Shown here in pieces: positions 10,745 to 12,579 of a stretch of DNA of 12,579 nucleotides (the stretch's first letter is position 1; the number at the start of each line of letters is the position of its first letter). Below the pieces are notes generated by a model that had not been told where the DNA came from, searched no databases, and worked only from the letters and a program-made list of their open reading frames with translations. The translations under genes and the position numbers were made by a program. Source of the DNA: Candidatus Bipolaricaulis sp. Lineage in GTDB: Bacteria; Bipolaricaulota; Bipolaricaulia; Bipolaricaulales; Bipolaricaulaceae. The stretch is from assembly GCA_020062805.1 (NCBI GenBank), contig JAGUVP010000072.1, positions 1 to 12,579 of the forward strand, in the 5' to 3' direction.

Positions 10745-12579
10745 GGCTTTTGTCCCTCCACAGTCCTAATCTCGTCTGCGGTGAGGCCGTGGAGGTCGTA
10801 GACGAGTTGGTTGATCTGATGGTCGGTGGCGGCGATCTGGCGCTGGAGCATGGTCTTCTCGTGGGCGGTCTTGGCGGCGGCGAGCTCCTTGTGCAGGTCG
10901 AGCATGGTCTGGACCAGGCTCACCATCTTGTCGTGCCGGGCCCTGTCGACAGGATCCAAGAAATCGATGGGCCGAATAGGGAGTTGCTCGATGTACTGCT
11001 TGTTGGCAGCGTAGTAGCCTCCGCGGAATCTGCTTGAGACGCGCTTGAGGAAAAAGTCCAGCAACGTGGAGTTCAGCAGACCACACACATAATGAAGACT
11101 AGGCGCATCCGAACGAAGGGTCACCCCGTATCCCCCCGTTGTAACGTTGATGAAGTAGTAGTTGCAGTCAGTGTCAAGCCATGCGGCAAGTCGGGCAACC
11201 ATGTACGGGACCATGAGCTTACTCTGCTCCCAGAGCCCGAGGTTCTGTGTCCTCCCAAAGCGGTACCACTGCTGATCACGGAATCGTCCCTTCTCCCTGC
11301 CCTCCAAGGCCTTCCGGTTTGCGAGCAGGTACTCCCAAGCTCGGGGAAACCGGGTACCCAGTTCCTCGGTCGAAAGCAGCCTGGCTTCGCTGTTATTCAC
11401 CTCATAGGGGAACAGAACCAGCACGCTGGGGGCAGCGTAATACCGTGAGATGTCCCCGCTACGCACGACTGGTCTAAGGATGCCCGATTCGATCGTCACC
11501 CAGTCTTGCAGCGCCCTTGAATAGACACGAACGCCGCCCGCATCCTGCTCATCGGAGAACTCGCTGAACAGAAACACACTATCAGCGCTTGTTATCGGCC
11601 CCTGGTAGATACGCGTAGTGATGCCCGCCAGAGAGACGGGCAGTTGACGAAGCTTGTTGAAGACGCGTGATTCTCCTCCTGCACCAAACGCCCACTCAGC
11701 CACGGTGAGGCTACAAGAAGGTATCGTTGCCACAGATCTTCTCTCACCTGAGACCCACGCCGCCAGATCATCCGCCAACGCGATAGCGCACTTATCTGTA
11801 CCCGCCTTGTCGAGAAAGAGGAGTGCAGTGTAGGTAGATGCACCCACGAACACTTGCTGATCGCCGAAGTGGACGATGTGGGAGACGTGGCGGCCCTTGG
11901 AGAGCAGCTCGCGGAGCGGCTGGCCGTACTGGGCGTTGAAGAACTTGTTCGGAAGGATGAGCCCGAGCCTCCCGTGGCCGTTCAGGAGCTCCAGCCCGCG
12001 CTCGACGAACAGGACGTAGATGTCGAAGTTGCCCTTGCTCCCTGCGTGGTAGCGCCGCTTGAGGTACTCGACCTGCCCGGCGTGGAACTCGCGCAGGGCT
12101 TGAATGCGGATGTACGGCGGGTTGCCGATCACGGCGTCGAAGCCGGGGCTGTCGCCGGAGAACACGTCGGGGAACTCGGCGTGCCAGTCGAACGGGTTGA
12201 TCCGGTACCGCTCCTCCTCGTCGAGCAGGCTGTACTCCGCCCCGGCGAAGAAGTCGGGGCCGATGAGGCTGTTCCCGCACTTGATGTTCGCCCCCAGGTC
12301 GGGAAGCGCGCGCTCCTGGAACAGCCGGTAGAAGCTGTCCAGCGTCTCGTGGGTCTCGCCCTCCAGCACCTTGAGGAGCAGCGAGAGCTTGGTCACTTCG
12401 ACGGCCTGGGGGTCGATGTCCACGCCGTAGATGTGGGTGAGGAGGATCCGCTTCCGCTCGGCAGTGGTCAGGCGCCACGCGCCCTCACCCCCAACCCCTC
12501 TCCCAGCCGCGGGAGAGGGGACACCGACGCGGTAGAGGCGTGGGTTGCGGCCCTTGGCGTGCTTCTCGGGACCGTCCTC
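10741..12579 (-). CDS. Type IIG (Eco57I-like) restriction-methylation enzyme, 5' end outside window
   Basis: This is a class-I N6-adenine methyltransferase with a C-terminal recognition domain, of the kind that combines restriction and modification in one chain. The frame is open to the right edge, with 612 residues in view. HIYGVDIDPQAVEVTKLSLLL (residues 49-69) is the motif II region of the family. VIGNPPYIRIQ (150-160) holds the catalytic NPPY (153-156). GHGRLGLILPNKFFNAQYGQ follows. Residues about 330-560 resemble the TaqI-type C-terminal specificity domain (YRFGRTQNLGLWEQSKLMVP, LHYVCGLLNSTLLDFFLKRV, then EQLPIRPIDF). The end is a helical tail (AHEKTMLQRQIAATDHQINQ). Motif I and any nuclease domain lie outside. 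A palindromic insert in frame (12483-12520) encodes GVPSPAAGRGVGGEG near residues 19-33. GC falls from about 65-70% before 11860 to about 50-60% in the specificity part, then rises again in the tail. The next gene is ATGA-coupled. Confidence 0.9.
   Translation of the reverse strand, partial: EDGPEKHAKGRNPRLYRVGVPSPAAGRGVGGEGAWRLTTAERKRILLTHIYGVDIDPQAVEVTKLSLLLKVLEGETHETLDSFYRLFQERALPDLGANIKCGNSLIGPDFFAGAEYSLLDEEERYRINPFDWHAEFPDVFSGDSPGFDAVIGNPPYIRIQALREFHAGQVEYLKRRYHAGSKGNFDIYVLFVERGLELLNGHGRLGLILPNKFFNAQYGQPLRELLSKGRHVSHIVHFGDQQVFVGASTYTALLFLDKAGTDKCAIALADDLAAWVSGERRSVATIPSCSLTVAEWAFGAGGESRVFNKLRQLPVSLAGITTRIYQGPITSADSVFLFSEFSDEQDAGGVRVYSRALQDWVTIESGILRPVVRSGDISRYYAAPSVLVLFPYEVNNSEARLLSTEELGTRFPRAWEYLLANRKALEGREKGRFRDQQWYRFGRTQNLGLWEQSKLMVPYMVARLAAWLDTDCNYYFINVTTGGYGVTLRSDAPSLHYVCGLLNSTLLDFFLKRVSSRFRGGYYAANKQYIEQLPIRPIDFLDPVDRARHDKMVSLVQTMLDLHKELAAAKTAHEKTMLQRQIAATDHQINQLVYDLHGLTADEIRTVEGQKP
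12483..12520. repeat. REP-like palindromic repeat inserted in frame in the methylase gene
   Basis: CCCCTCTCCC (12495-12504) and GGGAGAGGGG (12511-12520) form a perfect 10-bp stem with a 6-base AGCCGC loop, next to CCCTCACCCCCA (12483-12494). I recall this CCCTCTCCC/GGGAGAGGG/GGGTGAGGG pattern as a dispersed repeat, usually between genes in many bacteria. Here it lies inside a conserved coding gene and keeps the frame open on the coding strand. Confidence 0.6.

Overview
This is an accessory, defence-island-like region from a bacterium of moderate to high GC. Hand counts of 60-base samples range from about 48% to 70%. Shine-Dalgarno sites are conventional, starts are ATG/GTG, and genes are tightly packed. 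The IS3 transposase resembles those I associate with Actinobacteria, but nothing here fixes the lineage and no rRNA or tRNA is visible. The window looks like a scrapyard of mobile elements, nuclease and toxin-type genes, restriction-modification genes and broken genes.

Left part (1-5072): the 3' part of an IS481-like transposase runs in from the left edge and ends in a terminal repeat beside a CTAG target. An inverted copy of that repeat (26 of 27 bases identical) lies about 3.1 kb away, also at CTAG. It marks the outer end of a second IS481-like element that is almost wholly lost, apparently cut by an IS3-family insertion (3762-5072). The IS3 transposase orfB is frameshifted by a 2-base duplication. 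Between the two IS481 ends is a cargo of genes I do not recognise: an exported protein (-), a possible remnant (-), a one-helix membrane protein (+) and a 435-aa protein (-). Poly-C tracts of 9 and 11 lie inside two of these genes, and a run of 7 sits between the -10 box and the start codon of the 435-aa gene.

Middle part (5073-6876): two plus-strand genes follow the IS3 element. The first has a C-terminal domain of a type common in uncharacterised HEPN-like proteins. The second carries an R-x4-H motif typical of HEPN ribonucleases. A 270-bp stretch without a confident gene separates them from the convergent minus-strand block.

Right part (6877-12579, all minus strand, transcribed right to left): a large Eco57I-type (type IIG) restriction-methylation enzyme enters from the right edge and overlaps, by ATGA, a small membrane-anchored protein. 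Then come a three-helix membrane protein (SLATT/PycTM-like in layout), a possible very small ORF, a 68-aa Cys-rich protein, a frameshifted hicB-like gene, a 48-codon copy of the methylase tail, a trypsin-like protease cut off before its catalytic serine, a DUF2283-type small protein with a likely N-terminal frameshift, and an intact fusion of a HicB-like domain to a HEPN-like domain. Two of these pieces are duplications: hicB (2 copies) and the methylase C-terminus (2 copies). A REP-like palindrome sits in frame inside the methylase gene.

The most interesting points are the HicB-HEPN fusion, the type IIG enzyme coupled to a membrane protein, the poly-C tracts in the IS-bounded cargo, and the palindromic insert that preserves the methylase reading frame. 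Domain calls are from memory of families; no search was run.
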